From: Verrucomicrobiia bacterium
GTDB lineage: Bacteria; Verrucomicrobiota; Verrucomicrobiia; Limisphaerales; DASXHY01
Direction of reading: 5' to 3'
Length of the DNA: 64,000 nt
Assembly: GCA_035629175.1 (NCBI GenBank)
Contig: DASPIL010000017.1
Span: 27,467-91,466, forward strand
The notes below the pieces were generated by a model. That model did not search any database and was not told the DNA's origin. It saw only the letters and a list, made by a program, of their open reading frames with translations. Below are positions 26,225-35,747 of this stretch, one piece after another; positions within the stretch are counted from its first letter, which is position 1, and the number at the start of each line of letters is the position of its first letter. The translations under genes and the position numbers were made by a program.

Positions 26225-27670
26225 ATGATGCCAGCCAGAGTTACTCGCCTCGCGCAAGTGGTTGCAGCTTCGATGTGCATGGCATGGCTGAGCGCGGGTT
26301 GTGTCGCAACGAACGAGTCGCGCTGCCAGACGCCTGCAGATAAGGCCTTTCGCGTTCTCCCGATCGGCATTTGCGAGGATTACCCTGAGGAATCGCGGTC
26401 GATCGCGGCGGCGCGCCGCGATCTGGAAGTGGCAGCCACGAACGGGCTGCGCGTATTGCGGATCGCATTTGGGTGGGATGCGATGGAGCCGGAACGCGGA
26501 CAGTATGACTGGAGTTTCTGGGACCAGTTCGTTCGCATGGCTACGGAAGAATTCCACATCCGCCTGATCCCCTACGTCTGTTACACGCCGCGCTGGGCTT
26601 CGACGAGCAATGAAGACGACTTCTGGCAGCATCCACCGCGCGACAGCGAAGATTTCGCGCGCTTTATGCGGGCACTCGTTGAGCGCTACAAGACCCGCAT
26701 TCACTCGTGGGAACTATGGAACGAGCCTGATAATCCTGCGTATTGGGCAGGTTCGGTCGAACAGTTTGCAGGGTTGCTCACCGCTGGGGCACGCGCCGTT
26801 CGTCAAACCGATCCGAATGCAAAGGTGGTGTTTGGCGGCCTTGCCTGGGACCTCAATTTTCTCGAGTCCGTGCTGACGAACGGCGAGGCGATGGAGCACG
26901 TCGATGTTGTGAATCTTCACAACTATTACGAGACGTGGTCGAGCGAGCCGTTGGAGTATCTCCCGGGTTACGTGGGCCGCGCGCGCGACATCCTTCGCCA
27001 GCATGGATTGGATCAGCCCATTTGGATGGCCGAGGTCGGCTACAGCAGCTTTCGTCGGGGCGCGCACGTGTCAGGCCAATACCGCGCCCAGTACGGCTAC
27101 GAGCATACCGACAACTTCCAGGCCGCGGCGTTGTTCCGCATGCTGACCATGCTCGCAGCGATGGACGACGTTTCCCTCATCGCATGGTATCGCATCAACG
27201 ACCTCCCTCAAACCCAGGAGGTGATCGGCGATGTCAACAACCGGCACCTGGGCGTGTTGGATGAACAGGGTGGCGCAAAGCCTGCAATGCATGCGTTGCG
27301 ATTTTTCGCTTCACTGTTTGGCCAGGGCTTTCGATGCATCGATCACGAGGTTCGCGTAACGGCTGCCGTTCGACCCAAGTTTCACGCGCATGCGTTTGAA
27401 CTGCGCGACGGAAGGGTGGTTCTGGTTTCCTGGTTGCAGAACCATGTGTACGGGCAGTGGCGGCCGGGGGATGGAAGCACGGACAATCCAAGACGCGGGT
27501 TCGTCAGCGTGCAGTTGCCGTTCGGTGTATCAGGTTCGGCATCGGCTTTTAACGCCGCCGGCGAGCCCGTTCGCGCGACGTTGGCGCGTTCAGCCACGGG
27601 CAGCCGGGTTGAAATGAATGTGGCTGCATCCGAGACCACAATTGTCCTGCTGCGGCGGGCGCATCGATGA
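26225..27670 (+). CDS. GH-A clan glycoside hydrolase, lipoprotein (GH39-like)
   Basis: Predicted membrane-anchored glycosidase, 481 residues. Signal peptide with lipobox LSAGC (Cys at about residue 27). The (beta/alpha)8 barrel shows RIAFGWDAMEPERGQYDWSF at its start, the acid/base Glu in WELWNEPDN (E167) and the nucleophile Glu in IWMAEVGYSS (E270); the ~100-residue spacing matches clan GH-A. The closest remembered family is GH39 (beta-xylosidase/iduronidase type), but other GH-A families are possible. A beta-sandwich-like tail follows to the end. It lies alone downstream of ychF. Confidence 0.78.
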   Translation: MMPARVTRLAQVVAASMCMAWLSAGCVATNESRCQTPADKAFRVLPIGICEDYPEESRSIAAARRDLEVAATNGLRVLRIAFGWDAMEPERGQYDWSFWDQFVRMATEEFHIRLIPYVCYTPRWASTSNEDDFWQHPPRDSEDFARFMRALVERYKTRIHSWELWNEPDNPAYWAGSVEQFAGLLTAGARAVRQTDPNAKVVFGGLAWDLNFLESVLTNGEAMEHVDVVNLHNYYETWSSEPLEYLPGYVGRARDILRQHGLDQPIWMAEVGYSSFRRGAHVSGQYRAQYGYEHTDNFQAAALFRMLTMLAAMDDVSLIAWYRINDLPQTQEVIGDVNNRHLGVLDEQGGAKPAMHALRFFASLFGQGFRCIDHEVRVTAAVRPKFHAHAFELRDGRVVLVSWLQNHVYGQWRPGDGSTDNPRRGFVSVQLPFGVSGSASAFNAAGEPVRATLARSATGSRVEMNVAASETTIVLLRRAHR

Positions 27671-27674
27671 CAGT

Positions 27675-28403
27675 TTATCGTGCGTTCAACGCCCTGCGCC
27701 GCCTTGCCACCATCAAGGTCATTGCCACCATGGCGATTGCCTGAATGGGTCCGCTGATCAGGTAACCGTAGTGCTGGGATTGTGAGACGGCGAGCATTCC
27801 CGAGGGCGTGATAAACTTCCAGATGAAAACCGGCAAGGCGGCGTTGAGGAGATATACCAGGGCCAGGGCGAGGCCAGCGATGGCGGTGATTGTGATTGCG
27901 CCGCGTCGCTGAAGCCCCTGGCTGATGGCGGCAGTCCAGCGATTGCCGCGACCCGATGTGGCCCACCCTACAAGGAACAGACTTCCTGCGAACGTGAGAA
28001 GCTGCCCCGCAACGAACACGGTTGCACCAGTGCTAATGTTCACTTGTTCTGCATTTCGGAAGCCGAGCATGAGGAGGCTTCGGCCGAGTGTGTGAGCGAG
28101 ACCGTAGACAAGCGCCCAGGTTTGGATTCCGATCAGCATCCAGAGAAACCGGTCCACCCACACAGCCGACGAATTCACTTTCGCGAATTCGCGTTCAAGG
28201 GTTTGGCTGCTTCCGATGCGCTTCAAAGCCACCATGAAAGCTTCGTCTTCCAATAATCCGATCCTCTGGAACTCAGCTGTCAGCAGACGCAGATGCAATT
28301 CGATTTCATACACATCGTCCGGGCGGAGCGCCGCGGAAGACGCGAAATGCTCGCGCCATTCGCTGATCCTTTGGTTCAGGTCAAACGCGGGTTTCGTTTC
28401 CAT
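27675..28403 (-). CDS. Permease-prefix-domain membrane protein, partner of PadR regulator
   Basis: Membrane protein of 242 residues. The first ~75 residues (LNQRISEWREHFASS, DDVYEIELHLRLLT, EFQRIGLLEDEAFMVALKRIG) form the charged helical 'permease prefix' domain seen before ABC permeases in Acidobacteria and Verrucomicrobia; five or so hydrophobic segments follow. No permease domain or ATPase is attached, so its role is not known. The ATG at 28403 lies inside the end of the PadR gene (28-base overlap), so the two are co-expressed. Confidence 0.72.
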   Translation of the reverse strand: METKPAFDLNQRISEWREHFASSAALRPDDVYEIELHLRLLTAEFQRIGLLEDEAFMVALKRIGSSQTLEREFAKVNSSAVWVDRFLWMLIGIQTWALVYGLAHTLGRSLLMLGFRNAEQVNISTGATVFVAGQLLTFAGSLFLVGWATSGRGNRWTAAISQGLQRRGAITITAIAGLALALVYLLNAALPVFIWKFITPSGMLAVSQSQHYGYLISGPIQAIAMVAMTLMVARRRRALNAR

Positions 28404-28714
28404 AGAGCGGTCAGGGTTTCATGCACGGCCATCCACTGTTGCTTTTCCGTTTGCAGCGACGCCCGTCCCTCCTTCCGAAGACGGTAGTATTTTCGCTTCC
28501 GGCCAGTTTCGGCTTCGCGCCATTCCGATTCGATCAAACGTTCCTTTTCCATCCAATGCAGAACGGGGTAGAGCATTCCTTCTGTCCATTCGATGCGACC
28601 CCGCGATAGCTCGCGCACGCGCTGGATCAGGGCGTAACCGTAGTTTTCCCCCTCGCTGAGCACAGACAGGACCAGCGGCACGGTTGACGCGGCGACTAGT
28701 TCCTTTTGAAGCAT
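28376..28714 (-). CDS. PadR-family transcriptional regulator
   Basis: Winged-helix repressor, 112 residues. VPLVLSVLSEGENYGYALIQRV (11-32), IEWTEGMLYPVLHWMEKERLIESEW and KRKYYRLRKEGRASL are the PadR N-terminal domain, whose recognition helix sits in TEGMLYPVL. The family normally responds to small aromatic or antimicrobial molecules and represses its own operon. The ATG at 28714 (MLQKELVAA) was taken; the longer frame to 28933 is not homologous. The 166-base divergent spacer to the first sugar gene may hold its operator, but no clear palindrome was picked out. Confidence 0.85.
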   Translation of the reverse strand: MLQKELVAASTVPLVLSVLSEGENYGYALIQRVRELSRGRIEWTEGMLYPVLHWMEKERLIESEWREAETGRKRKYYRLRKEGRASLQTEKQQWMAVHETLTALWKRNPRLT

Positions 28715-28880
28715 GGCAGTGTTATGCCTAACAGTGCGAGGCCTTGTCAACAGGTGTTTTGGTGAGCAGCTACTTGCGCTGGAGTCGTTTCTCTGGGCAG
28801 TACGGGGTGAAGCCCTGATTGTTCGTCCCGGTGTGCAGCCTACTGTGAAAACAACTTCGAACCACTTCGAAGTCTTTAAA

Positions 28881-29996
28881 ATGAAACGAATACTGATCAC
28901 CGGTGGGGCAGGGTTCATTGGATCACATCTCACGGACGAACTTCTCGCACAGGGCTATCAAATCCGGATTTTGGATTCTCTCTCCGAACAGGTTCATGGA
29001 CCCAAACAGCAGCGTCCTGAGTATCTGGATTCTGACGTGGAACTGGTGGTCGGCGATGTGCGTGACCGGGACGCGGTTCGCCGCAGCCTGAAAGGCGTGG
29101 ACGCGGTTTATCATTTTGCAGCAATGGTCGGCGTGGGCCAGAGCATGTATGAAGTGGCGAAATACACGTCCGTAAACAACGAGGGCACCGCGGTGCTGCT
29201 CGAGGCCCTCATTGAGAAGCCCGTGGAGCGGCTCGTGGTTGCATCCAGCATGAGCTTGTATGGAGAGGGGTTGTATCGGACGCCGATAGGAGATTTTGTT
29301 CCCGGTCATGAACGCACCCTTGAGGAGCTCAAGGCGCGCGACTGGGAGCTTCACGATGCCGAGGGTGGAGTTCTCACGCCGGTGCCAACGCCCGAAAACA
29401 AATCACCGGCCCTCGCTTCCATTTACGCGTTGTCGAAATACGACCAGGAACGGATGTGCCTGATCATCGGCCGCGCATACCAGATTCCGACCGTGGCGCT
29501 CCGCTTTTTCAATGTCTACGGAACGCGCCAGGCGCTTTCGAATCCTTACACCGGCGTGATGGCCATATTCGCCTCGCGCTTGTTGAACAACAATCCACCC
29601 ATGATTTTTGAAGACGGCCTCCAGAAGCGTGACTTCGTGAGCGTTCACGACGTCGCGCGGGGATGCCGTCTGGCTTTGGAAACTCCCGCGGCAGCGGGGC
29701 AGGTGTTCAACATCGGAAGCGGCCAGCACTACACGATCAGCGACCTCGCTCAACGCATATCGTCCGTAATGGGCAAGGAGCACATTGAGGCCGAAATTAC
29801 CGGCAAGTATCGCATTGGCGACGTGCGTCATTGTTTCGCGGACATCAGCCATGCGCGCAGCGTCATCGGCTACGAGCCGCAGGTCTCGCTCGATAATGGC
29901 TTGAATGAGTTGGTGACATGGCTCGAGGGCCAGGTTGCGGAAGATCGCGTCGCGCAGGCAAGCGCCGAACTCTCAGCACGAGGTCTGACTGTATGA
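28881..29996 (+). CDS. NAD-dependent nucleotide-sugar epimerase/dehydratase (extended SDR)
   Basis: Cytoplasmic nucleotide-sugar enzyme, 371 residues, first gene of the 14-gene sugar block. The NAD-binding GGAGFIGSH is at 8-16 and the catalytic YxxxK is at Y182-K186 in SIYALSKYDQ; the preceding Ser lies in VASSMSLYGEG. The C-terminal half has RFFNVYGTRQALSNPYTGVMAIF, as in UDP-glucose 4-epimerase-like proteins. Its exact reaction (4-epimerase or dehydratase) cannot be fixed from sequence. It ends by overlapping the second epimerase (ATGA at 29993-29996). Confidence 0.85.
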   Translation: MKRILITGGAGFIGSHLTDELLAQGYQIRILDSLSEQVHGPKQQRPEYLDSDVELVVGDVRDRDAVRRSLKGVDAVYHFAAMVGVGQSMYEVAKYTSVNNEGTAVLLEALIEKPVERLVVASSMSLYGEGLYRTPIGDFVPGHERTLEELKARDWELHDAEGGVLTPVPTPENKSPALASIYALSKYDQERMCLIIGRAYQIPTVALRFFNVYGTRQALSNPYTGVMAIFASRLLNNNPPMIFEDGLQKRDFVSVHDVARGCRLALETPAAAGQVFNIGSGQHYTISDLAQRISSVMGKEHIEAEITGKYRIGDVRHCFADISHARSVIGYEPQVSLDNGLNELVTWLEGQVAEDRVAQASAELSARGLTV

Positions 29997-31273
29997 GCAG
30001 GCGAACCACGAAGGCCTTGGGGAGCGACAATGGAGGTGCGGCGGGCCACCTGCACTCGCCAGCAACAGGCGTCAATAGCGTTAACGGGCATCGGGGGCGG
30101 CCGGCGCTGATCACAGGAGGCGCCGGGTTTATTGGCACCAACCTCGCGGCCCGGCTGTTGTCGGGTGGCAAGCCCGTGATCCTGTTCGACAATCTTTCCC
30201 GCGCAGGGGTTGAGCAAAACCTGGCATGGCTCCAGGCAACCTATGGCACGCTCGTCCAGTTCCAGCATGGGGACATCCGAAACCGCGAAGCCGTTCGCAG
30301 GGCTGTCTCAGATGCGGGCCAGGTGTTTCATTTCGCGGCGCAGGTCGCGGTGACAACGAGCCTTGAGGACCCGATTGATGATTTTGAGATCAATGCGCTG
30401 GGCACTTTGAATTTGCTGGAAGCCATCCGATCCCGGTCCTCTCCGCCGCCGTTGATCTTCACCAGCACGAACAAGGTTTACGGCCACATGAATGATGTCG
30501 CGCTCGTGCAGCGCGAGGAACGTTACGAACCTGCGGATGCGGAGTCGGGGGACTTCGGTTTCGGCGAATCGCGCGCGCTGCATTTTCACAGTCCATACGG
30601 CTGTTCGAAGGGAGCCGCGGAGCAATACGTCCTGGACTATGCCAAGACGTTCGGCCTTAAGACTGCGGTATTTCGGATGAGTTGCATCTACGGGCCGCAT
30701 CAATTCGGCAACGAGGATCAGGGATGGGTCGCTCATTTCCTCATCCGCGCCCTTAACGGTGAACCCATCACACTCTACGGCGATGGCCGGCAGGTGCGGG
30801 ATATTTTGTTTGTCGAAGATTTGGTGAACGCTTTCCTGCTCGCGCAAGAAAACATCAGTGCCATCAGCGGGCAGGTCTTCAATATTGGCGGCGGGCCGTC
30901 GAACACGACGAGCTTGTTAGAGCTTCTGAATCTGATTAGCCACCTGCGCGGACGCGCGCCTTCGGTGCGCTTCGATGCTTGGCGGCCCGCTGACCAGCAA
31001 TTCTACGTATCTGACACCCGCCGGTTTTCTGAAGCAACGGGCTGGGCCCCTGCCCTCACAGTTCGCGAGGGCGTGACGCAGTTGCACGATTGGCTGGTGA
31101 AGAATCGCTCGACTGCCTCATCGATCGATGCTGTCTCCTCTGTGCGCGCCCGTCACCATGGTGGTGTGAGTCTTCGGAAAGTTCCGGCTCGGCGAGTTCC
31201 GCGTCTCAAGCGCCTGCCGAACGGAAGCGGTGAACCCCGCGAAACGGATGTTACGCTGGCAACAGCCGTGTAA
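29993..31273 (+). CDS. CDP-paratose 2-epimerase-like nucleotide-sugar epimerase
   Basis: Extended SDR of 426 residues. The NAD motif TGGAGFIGTN is at 41-50 after a 36-residue hydrophilic extension. LFDNLSRAGVEQNLAWL, FHFAAQVAVTTSLEDP, FTSTNKVYGHMND and FRMSCIYGPHQFGNEDQGWV are strongly like the CDP-paratose/tyvelose 2-epimerase group (RfbE/TyvC), and YGCSK is the catalytic YxxxK. The family inverts C2 of a CDP-3,6-dideoxyhexose, although no other tyvelose genes (rfbF, rfbG, ddhC) are here, so the substrate may differ. A Ser/Arg-rich tail of ~50 residues follows the domain. Confidence 0.85.
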   Translation: MSRRTTKALGSDNGGAAGHLHSPATGVNSVNGHRGRPALITGGAGFIGTNLAARLLSGGKPVILFDNLSRAGVEQNLAWLQATYGTLVQFQHGDIRNREAVRRAVSDAGQVFHFAAQVAVTTSLEDPIDDFEINALGTLNLLEAIRSRSSPPPLIFTSTNKVYGHMNDVALVQREERYEPADAESGDFGFGESRALHFHSPYGCSKGAAEQYVLDYAKTFGLKTAVFRMSCIYGPHQFGNEDQGWVAHFLIRALNGEPITLYGDGRQVRDILFVEDLVNAFLLAQENISAISGQVFNIGGGPSNTTSLLELLNLISHLRGRAPSVRFDAWRPADQQFYVSDTRRFSEATGWAPALTVREGVTQLHDWLVKNRSTASSIDAVSSVRARHHGGVSLRKVPARRVPRLKRLPNGSGEPRETDVTLATAV

Positions 31274-31413
31274 GCATGGCGCACGTGACTCATGCCGGCT
31301 CGGGGACGTCCCTCCTCGGCACCCGCCAAGGCGCTTGCGACGCACCTGCAGCACTGCAGCTTGGCTCCAACGCCACCTTTCGACCAGGACGTTCTGGGCG
31401 AAACAGGAACCGC

Positions 31414-32370
31414 ATGGTGGCCGCGGTGCTGGCGGGACCCGGGTTGATCCGGATCGAGGAGCAGCCGGTTCCAGATCCTCGCGAGAATGAAGTCCGTGTC
31501 CGCCTTGAGGGCTGCGGTGTCTGCGGATCCAACCTCGCGCCGTGGGAGGGCCGCCCGTGGTTTTCGTATCCGTTCGAAGCTGGCCAGCCGGGACACGAGG
31601 GTTGGGGCTATGTGGACGCGATCGGCAGCCGTGTCACAACAGTGGGGATAAACGATCGCGTCGCGTTGCTTTCGTATAGGGCCTTCGCTGAATTTGACGT
31701 CGCCCCGGAAAGCGCAGTCGTCAGGCTGCCGCCCGAGTTTGACGGCCAGCCTTTTCCAGGCGAAGCGCTGGGCTGTGCACTGAACGTGTTTCATCGCAGC
31801 GACATCAGGAAGGGGCAGACCGTTGCGATCGTCGGAATTGGTTTTCTCGGGGCTGTGTTGACACAACTCTGCGCGCGCGCCGGCGCGAATGTCATCGCTA
31901 TCACTCGCCGTCCTTTCGCCTTGGAAATGGCCCGGATGATGGGCGCGGCTGAAACCATTCCCATGGACGATCACTGCCGGATCATCGAGAAAGTGAAACG
32001 TCTGACAACTGATTTGGGATGTGACCGCGTGATTGAAGCGGTCGGAGCGCAATGGCCTCTCGATTTGGCGGGTGAACTGACACGGGAACGAGGACGGCTC
32101 ATCATCGCCGGGTATCATCAGGACGGACCACGCCAGGTGAACATGCAGTTGTGGAACTGGCGCGGGCTCGACGTCATCAACGCCCATGAGCGCGAAACCG
32201 CCGTTTATGTGAACGGCATTCGCGACGCGGTTGAATCCATGACCGCGGGCAACCTGAACCCGCAACCGCTCTACACCCACGAGTTTTCGCTGGAACGACT
32301 GGCGAGCGCCTTGAACGCAATGAAAGCCCGCCCAGCTGAATTTCTGAAAGCCTGGGTTCGCATATCATAA
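31414..32370 (+). CDS. MDR-family zinc-dependent alcohol/polyol dehydrogenase
   Basis: Medium-chain dehydrogenase, 318 residues. Catalytic-zinc ligands are in CGVCGSN (about 35) and GHEGWG (about 58-63); the four-cysteine structural-zinc lobe is missing. The NAD(P) Rossmann fold is GIGFLGAVLTQLCARAGA. It probably oxidises a sugar or cyclitol hydroxyl. The start at 31414 (MVAAVLAGPG) matches the family; the frame is open from an ATG at 31276, only 2 bases after the epimerase stop, and would add 46 low-complexity residues. The stop TAA shares its last A with the ATG of the Gfo/Idh gene. Confidence 0.82.
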   Translation: MVAAVLAGPGLIRIEEQPVPDPRENEVRVRLEGCGVCGSNLAPWEGRPWFSYPFEAGQPGHEGWGYVDAIGSRVTTVGINDRVALLSYRAFAEFDVAPESAVVRLPPEFDGQPFPGEALGCALNVFHRSDIRKGQTVAIVGIGFLGAVLTQLCARAGANVIAITRRPFALEMARMMGAAETIPMDDHCRIIEKVKRLTTDLGCDRVIEAVGAQWPLDLAGELTRERGRLIIAGYHQDGPRQVNMQLWNWRGLDVINAHERETAVYVNGIRDAVESMTAGNLNPQPLYTHEFSLERLASALNAMKARPAEFLKAWVRIS

Positions 32371-33434
32371 TGAAAAGTTTCATGCCAGACCTGCTGGACC
32401 AGCCGAGCCCGACAAGACCCGCCGCGAAGAGATGTGCGCGCCCAAGACTCGGTTTTTTAGGCGTCGGCTGGATCGGCCGGAATCGGATGGAAGCGATGGC
32501 AGCAAGCGGCGCCATTGAAATCACAGCCATTGCCGAAACTTCGGAAGCATTGCGGACAGAGGCGGCGCGCATCGAACCTCGAGCTGCGGTGTTGGACTCG
32601 TTGGACGCCTTGTTGGAGGTGGAACTGGATGGGGTGGTGATCGCCACGCCGAGCGCTTTGCACGCCGATCAGGCGGTTGCTGCGCTCGAGCGTGGCCTCG
32701 CCGTCTTTTGCCAGAAGCCGCTGGGACGGAACGCCGCTGAAACCCGGCGCGTGATCGATGCTGCGCGATCCGCAGATCGATTGCTCGGTGTCGATCTCTC
32801 CTATCGCTTTATCACTGGTGTTCAACGGATCCGCGAGTTGAACCTGGCAGGGGAGCTCGGGGACATTTACGCCGTCGACCTGACATTTCATAACGCGTAT
32901 GGGCCCGATAAACCTTGGTTCTACGACGCCCGGTTGTCGGGCGGTGGCTGCGTGATTGATCTTGGGATTCACCTCGTGGATCTCGCCCTGTGGACGTTGC
33001 AGTTTCCTCGCCTCCGCAACGTCACCAGCCGCCTCTTTGCACAGGGCCGTCCACTGGCGCGCGACACTGGCGAGGTGGAAGATTATGCAATGGCCCGCCT
33101 CGATCTCGAAACCGGCGCAGCCGTGCAGCTCGCCTGCTCATGGAAACTGCCTGCAGGGTGTGACGCCGTGATCTCCGCAGCCTTCTATGGCACGCGAGGC
33201 GGGGCTGCCATTCGGAACGTGGGCGGCTCGTTTTATGACTTCGTGGCGGAAAGGTTTATTGGTACACGCCGTGAAATCCTGTCGGACATCGTGGAGCCTT
33301 GGGGTCCCCGGGCAGCTGTGAATTGGGCCGAACAGCTGGCACGGGGTGGTAGGTATTCGCCTGATGTCGAAGACCTTCTTGCGGTCGCAGAATCCCTCGA
33401 TTGCATCTACGGCAATTCGAGACTCCCGATCTGA
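32370..33434 (+). CDS. Gfo/Idh/MocA-family oxidoreductase
   Basis: NAD(P)-dependent sugar or cyclitol oxidoreductase, 354 residues. The dinucleotide-binding GFLGVGWIGRNRME starts near residue 28; VFCQKPLGRNAAE holds the K of the catalytic EKP-like motif (here QKP); GGGCVIDLGIHLVDLALW is the family's GxxxDxGxHxxD. The expected reaction is C1/C3-ketosugar formation or reversal. Together with the MDR dehydrogenase directly before it, a two-step oxidation-reduction (epimerisation or a keto-intermediate) of a sugar is conceivable. The overlap TAATG (32368-32372) couples the two genes. Confidence 0.83.
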   Translation: MKSFMPDLLDQPSPTRPAAKRCARPRLGFLGVGWIGRNRMEAMAASGAIEITAIAETSEALRTEAARIEPRAAVLDSLDALLEVELDGVVIATPSALHADQAVAALERGLAVFCQKPLGRNAAETRRVIDAARSADRLLGVDLSYRFITGVQRIRELNLAGELGDIYAVDLTFHNAYGPDKPWFYDARLSGGGCVIDLGIHLVDLALWTLQFPRLRNVTSRLFAQGRPLARDTGEVEDYAMARLDLETGAAVQLACSWKLPAGCDAVISAAFYGTRGGAAIRNVGGSFYDFVAERFIGTRREILSDIVEPWGPRAAVNWAEQLARGGRYSPDVEDLLAVAESLDCIYGNSRLPI

Positions 33435-33447
33435 TGACCAACGTCAA

Positions 33448-34626
33448 ATGAATCAGTTGCTGCATCCCAGGCGCGTCTTGATGACCGCGGACACCGTCGG
33501 TGGAGTCTGGACCTACGCACTCGAACTGACCCGTGCGCTGGCTCGACACGGTATTGCGATTGGCCTCGCGACGATGGGAGCGCCGATGAGCATGACCCAA
33601 AAGGCTGAAGCGGCAGCCGAGTCCAACCTCACTTTATTTGAGAGCGCTTACAAGTTGGAGTGGATGACGGATAGCAGGCGAGATGTGGAGCGCGCCGGGC
33701 ACTGGCTTCTGGAATTGGAGCAATCGTTTCAACCTGACCTGGTGCATCTGAATGGATTCGCACATGGCGCCCTGCCCTGGGAATGCCCCCGTCTCGTGGT
33801 TGGACACTCCTGCGTGCTTTCCTGGTGGCGAGCGGTCCGTGGCAGTGAAGCTCCAGCGGAGTGGGATGATTACCGCGAAGGGGTCATCACTGGATTGCAG
33901 GCTGCCGATCTCGTCGTCGCACCGTCCCGGACCATGCTCCAATCACTGATTCGCGATTACGGGCCGTTTAAGCGTTCGCGCGTGATCTACAACGGCCGCC
34001 GGCTGCCGAGCATAAAGCCGCGAAAGAAGCACGACCTCGTCTTCGCAGCGGGCCGCCTGTGGGATGACGCGAAGAATATTGGAACGCTTGCCACGGCCGC
34101 TAAAAAGCTTGAATGGCCGGTGCTGATCGCGGGAGCGGAGGCGGACCCCGATGGCAACCTCGCGCGATTCCGAAATCTGTCCTGCCTGGGGAATTTATCA
34201 CCCACAGACATGGCGGGCGCTTTGCAGCGGGCGGCGATCTATGCATTGCCGGCACGCTACGAACCGTTCGGGCTCTCGGCGCTTGAAGCGGCGCTGAGTC
34301 ACTGCGCACTCGTGCTGGGCGACATTCCCAGCCTGCGTGAGATTTGGGAGGACGCCGCGGTGTATGTGGATCCTGATGATGCCGTCGCATTGCAGGCGAC
34401 GCTTTCCGGATTGATTGCCGACCCGCACGAGCGCGCCCGTCTGGCGGATGCCGCGTTTGCGCAGGCGCAGCGTTACACACCCGAGACGATGGCGGATGTC
34501 TACATGCATGCGTATGCAGAATTGCTGGCGCGCCGTGTCGCAGCTGCGAACGAGCCGGAGGCGGCTCCCGCCGTGGCCTCTTCAGATTCCAACGCAGCGC
34601 CTCTCGCTGCCGGAACTGGCTCATGA
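33448..34626 (+). CDS. Glycosyltransferase family 4 (GT-B)
   Basis: Retaining GT-B glycosyltransferase, 392 residues. RVLMTADTVGGVWTYALELTRAL (9-31) is the N-terminal Rossmann start with the G-G-V/V-W glycine motif of GT4. DLVVAPSRTMLQSLI and RVIYNGR delimit the linker, and the C-terminal domain has the E-x7-E site in ALPARYEPFGLSALEAALSHC. It transfers sugar from a nucleotide-sugar to an acceptor made by the block. The ATG at 33448 lies 13 bases after the Gfo/Idh stop; the frame is open earlier only as a shadow. Its stop overlaps the next gene (ATGA 34623-34626). A ~30-residue Ala-rich tail is non-conserved. Confidence 0.85.
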   Translation: MNQLLHPRRVLMTADTVGGVWTYALELTRALARHGIAIGLATMGAPMSMTQKAEAAAESNLTLFESAYKLEWMTDSRRDVERAGHWLLELEQSFQPDLVHLNGFAHGALPWECPRLVVGHSCVLSWWRAVRGSEAPAEWDDYREGVITGLQAADLVVAPSRTMLQSLIRDYGPFKRSRVIYNGRRLPSIKPRKKHDLVFAAGRLWDDAKNIGTLATAAKKLEWPVLIAGAEADPDGNLARFRNLSCLGNLSPTDMAGALQRAAIYALPARYEPFGLSALEAALSHCALVLGDIPSLREIWEDAAVYVDPDDAVALQATLSGLIADPHERARLADAAFAQAQRYTPETMADVYMHAYAELLARRVAAANEPEAAPAVASSDSNAAPLAAGTGS

Positions 34627-35747
34627 AAATCGTTCTCTTTTATCATTCGCTTCTCTCCGACTGGAACCACGGCAACGCTCATTTCCTTCGCGGAGTCGTC
34701 TCCGACCTGCTGGCACGGGGACACGACGTGGCCGTGTATGAACCTCACGACGCATGGAGTCTGAAGAATCTGCTGGAGCAGCATGGCGAGAAGCCGGTCG
34801 AAGATTTCCGCCGCGTCTATCCGGGCCTCAGTTCCATCCGATATGACCTTGCGCGGCTGGATCTCGACGAAGTCTTGAGCGGGGCCGAAATTGTCATCGT
34901 TCACGAATGGAACGATCATCAACTGGTTCGCCGCGTGGGGGAGCATCGTGCCCGCTACGACACGTATCGATTGTTCTTTCACGACACGCACCATCGGATG
35001 GTCACTGCGCCTGAAAGCATGGCAGCGTATGAGCTCTCCCACTACGATGGCGTGCTCGCTTACGGGGACGTGCTTCGCGAATTATATGAAAACAGCGGCC
35101 GTGTCCGGCAAGCGTGGACTTGGCACGAGGCGGCCGATGTCCGCGTTTTCAGCCCGCATCCGGAAGTCGCCAAATGCGGAGACCTGGTTTGGGTGGGCAA
35201 TTGGGGCGATGACGAACGCACCACCGAGCTGGATGAATTCCTGATTCAACCCTGCGCCGCCCTGAAGCTCAGTGCGCGCGTGCATGGCGTGAGGTATCCG
35301 GCGGCAGCGGTTCAGCGGCTGACAGCAGCAGGAATCGAATACTCGGGATGGCTCCCAAATTTCGCCGCGCCCGGCGTGTTTGCGCAACATCGTGTCACGG
35401 TCCACATCCCTCGCCGGCCCTACGTGCAGGCGCTTCCGGGAATTCCGACGATCCGCGTTTTCGAAGCGCTGGCGTGCGGCATCCCGTTGATCTGTTCGCC
35501 ATGGAATGACGTCGAGGGGCTGTTCGAACCGGGAAAAGATTTTCTCGTGGCGCGGAACGGGGCGGAAATGAGTGCGCAACTTCGTGCTGTCCTGAACGAA
35601 CCTGAATTTGGACGCGAATTGGCGCAGCATGGCCTGCAAACCGTCCATGAACATCACACGTGCGCGCATCGCGTGGATGAACTGCTTTCCATTCATGCCG
35701 CCCTGAAAGAGCGCGCAACGGGTGTCATCGCCTCAGCATCTTTATGA
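34623..35747 (+). CDS. CgeB-like glycosyltransferase, paralogue 1
   Basis: Predicted GT-B transferase of the CgeB/Glyco_trans_1_2 type, 374 residues. It opens MKIVLFYHSLLSDWNHGNAHFLRGV, a variant of the SSWGNGHAT opening of the later paralogues. The donor-site half is LPGIPTIRVFEALACGIPLICSPWNDVEGLFEPGKDFLVA, with the conserved FEALACG. A DTHHR segment (FFHDTHHRMV) replaces the DIDTPVT of paralogues 3 and 4. Start and stop overlap the neighbours by 4 bases each, so this is a tightly coupled member of the block. Specific sugar unknown. Confidence 0.78.
   Translation: MKIVLFYHSLLSDWNHGNAHFLRGVVSDLLARGHDVAVYEPHDAWSLKNLLEQHGEKPVEDFRRVYPGLSSIRYDLARLDLDEVLSGAEIVIVHEWNDHQLVRRVGEHRARYDTYRLFFHDTHHRMVTAPESMAAYELSHYDGVLAYGDVLRELYENSGRVRQAWTWHEAADVRVFSPHPEVAKCGDLVWVGNWGDDERTTELDEFLIQPCAALKLSARVHGVRYPAAAVQRLTAAGIEYSGWLPNFAAPGVFAQHRVTVHIPRRPYVQALPGIPTIRVFEALACGIPLICSPWNDVEGLFEPGKDFLVARNGAEMSAQLRAVLNEPEFGRELAQHGLQTVHEHHTCAHRVDELLSIHAALKERATGVIASASL

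Noticed and set aside
29993..31273. Complete CDP-tyvelose/paratose O-antigen pathway
   Set aside because: Only the 2-epimerase-like enzyme is present. No CDP-glucose dehydratase, CDP-6-deoxy-hexose reductase or matching synthase was seen, so a dideoxysugar product is not supported.
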